Of a DNA stretch of 5,880 bases, positions 4,912-5,880 are shown piece after piece. The stretch is from contig CADBLY010000060.1 in assembly GCA_902795725.1 (NCBI GenBank), positions 1-5,880 of the forward strand, in the 5' to 3' direction. The position numbers were made by a program, and so were the translations under genes. Within the stretch, counting starts at the first letter, position 1. Each line of letters opens with the position of its first letter. The notes beneath the pieces were generated by a model. The model did not search any database and was not told the DNA's origin. It saw only the letters and a program-made list of their open reading frames with translations. This DNA comes from an uncultured Erysipelotrichaceae bacterium (GTDB taxonomy: Bacteria > Bacillota_I > Bacilli_A > RF39 > UBA660).

Positions 4912-4936
4912 TTGTAAGCAAAAGGAGGTAATATAA

Positions 4937-5880
4937 ATGGCTACAAGACTATTAGAACAATATAAATGGACAAAAGATGGACGTAAGTGGATATTTTATA
5001 CTTGGGTACCTACATTATCAGGTAAAAGAAAGAAACATACTTCTAAGGCCTTTAAAACGAAAAAAGAAGCATTAAATGCAGAACGTGAGTTTATGACAAC
5101 TGTTGGTTATCTTAATGAAGATATGAATATGACTTTTAAACAGTTATATACAGCATATTATGCTTATCAAGAAGATAAAGTAAAACTTACCACCCTAAAA
5201 ACATATCGTGACAGAATAAAGTATATGCAGTTACTTGATAGTATTAAGTTAAAAGGTTTAAGTGTTAAACACTATGAACTATGGCGAAAAGAGATTAATA
5301 AATTAGATATTGCCACAAGCTATAAAAATGATATTCAAAAGTTTATTAAGATAGTTCTTAACTGGGGTGAGAAGATATATGGTTTTAACTTTAGATCCTT
5401 CTATACTAAGATAACTAAATTTACTAATCCTAATGAGATAAAGAAAGAAATGCTTTTTTATACTCTTGAAGAATTTCAAAAATTTATAAGTTTTGAAGAT
5501 GATATAAAGTATAGATGTTTGTTTGAAACACTTTATTATTGTGGACTTCGTAGAGGTGAAGCTAGAGCTATTACTTGGAATGATATTGACTTTGAAAACA
5601 AACTAGTAAAAGTTAATAAAAATGTTTTACAAATAGATAATGATGATTCAAAGAAATATATGATTACTACTCCAAAGACACAATCTAGTATCAGAGAAAT
5701 ACCAATAGCTGATGTTTTATTAAATGATTTAAAAGAATTATTATCAATAGACATAAAAGAGTATGGTTTTAATAATGATTGGTATGTGTTTGGCGATGAT
5801 AATCCTATAACTAATGGAAAAATAAGACGTAGAAAAATTAGAATATGTAAGTTATCTGGTGTTAAGCAAATTAGAATTCA
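4937..5880 (+). CDS. int: Tyrosine recombinase/integrase, C-terminus cut by the window edge
   Basis: The ATG at 4937 has a near-perfect ribosome binding site, AAAGGAGGT (4921-4929), at 7 nt. The visible 314 codons show the standard order for element integrases of Bacillota: an AP2-like arm-site-binding domain (about 8-52, with GRKWIFYTW and KAFKTKKEALNAEREF), an alpha-helical SAM-like core-binding domain (about 65-150), and the catalytic domain from about 170. Catalytic Arg205 lies in CGLRRGEARAITWNDID (202-218), and the conserved beta-hairpin Lys is K247 in TPKTQSSIREI. The sequence ends at QIRIH, so the His opening box II (HxxR) is the last codon; the final Arg, His/Trp and the Tyr nucleophile lie outside the window. 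It would catalyse insertion and excision of the element. Being last in the core operon, the attachment site is expected just downstream, outside the window. Identity is firm; intactness cannot be judged. Confidence 0.95.
   Translation, partial: MATRLLEQYKWTKDGRKWIFYTWVPTLSGKRKKHTSKAFKTKKEALNAEREFMTTVGYLNEDMNMTFKQLYTAYYAYQEDKVKLTTLKTYRDRIKYMQLLDSIKLKGLSVKHYELWRKEINKLDIATSYKNDIQKFIKIVLNWGEKIYGFNFRSFYTKITKFTNPNEIKKEMLFYTLEEFQKFISFEDDIKYRCLFETLYYCGLRRGEARAITWNDIDFENKLVKVNKNVLQIDNDDSKKYMITTPKTQSSIREIPIADVLLNDLKELLSIDIKEYGFNNDWYVFGDDNPITNGKIRRRKIRICKLSGVKQIRI

Noticed and set aside
5536..5754. 72-codon minus-strand open frame opposite the integrase gene
   Set aside because: It lies wholly antisense to the integrase catalytic domain, has no ribosome binding site of note, and reads as the hydrophobic complement of AT-rich coding sequence.

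Overview
The window is AT-rich DNA from a low-GC Gram-positive bacterium (Bacillota). Evidence for this is the strong purine-rich ribosome binding sites, the near-consensus sigma-A promoters (TTGACA-17-TATAAT), GTG and TTG starts, and protein families typical of Bacillota mobile elements. The genus cannot be fixed from the sequence. The region reads as most of an integrative and mobilizable element (IME). It has a core with its own repressor, a small DUF3173-like protein, a RepA-like hexameric ATPase, an origin of transfer, a MobV/Pre relaxase and a tyrosine integrase. No coupling protein or type IV secretion gene is visible, so transfer would depend on a helper element.

Left part, minus strand (1-978). 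Three small genes lie in one apparent operon driven by a near-consensus promoter at 978-950. They are an unrecognised 91-aa basic protein, an unrecognised protein that overlaps it and looks split by a one-base frameshift, and the first 49 codons of a DUF1016/YhcG-type PD-(D/E)XK nuclease family protein that runs off the left edge. These are best read as cargo; the DUF1016 protein hints at a defence-type role.

Control region (1056-1936). A repressor gene with two Cro/CI-type HTH domains points left. The 320-bp divergent intergenic region holds four co-oriented 14-bp operator-like repeats, an extended -10 promoter for the repressor, a perfect consensus promoter for the rightward operon, a boxA-like antitermination motif copied from the rRNA-leader type, and a long structured leader with a possible 13-codon leader peptide.

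Core operon, plus strand (1937-5880). DUF3173-like protein, then a RecA/AAA_25-type ATPase that appears to start at a non-canonical ATT codon inside a good Shine-Dalgarno context. Next comes a 307-bp gene-free segment packed with eight successive inverted repeats that all close on 3-nt loops; its right end matches the architecture of a MobV oriT. The MobV relaxase (TTG start) follows, then an inverted repeat, then a tyrosine integrase cut off at its HxxR box by the right window edge.

Working model (inference): the tandem-HTH repressor silences the rightward promoter. When released, transcription is made processive by boxA and gated by the leader, and expresses the ATPase, relaxase and integrase. 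The integrase excises the element, the relaxase nicks in the hairpin loop at about 3381/3382, and the ATPase plus the hairpin array would support replication or single-strand-to-double-strand conversion of the excised circle.
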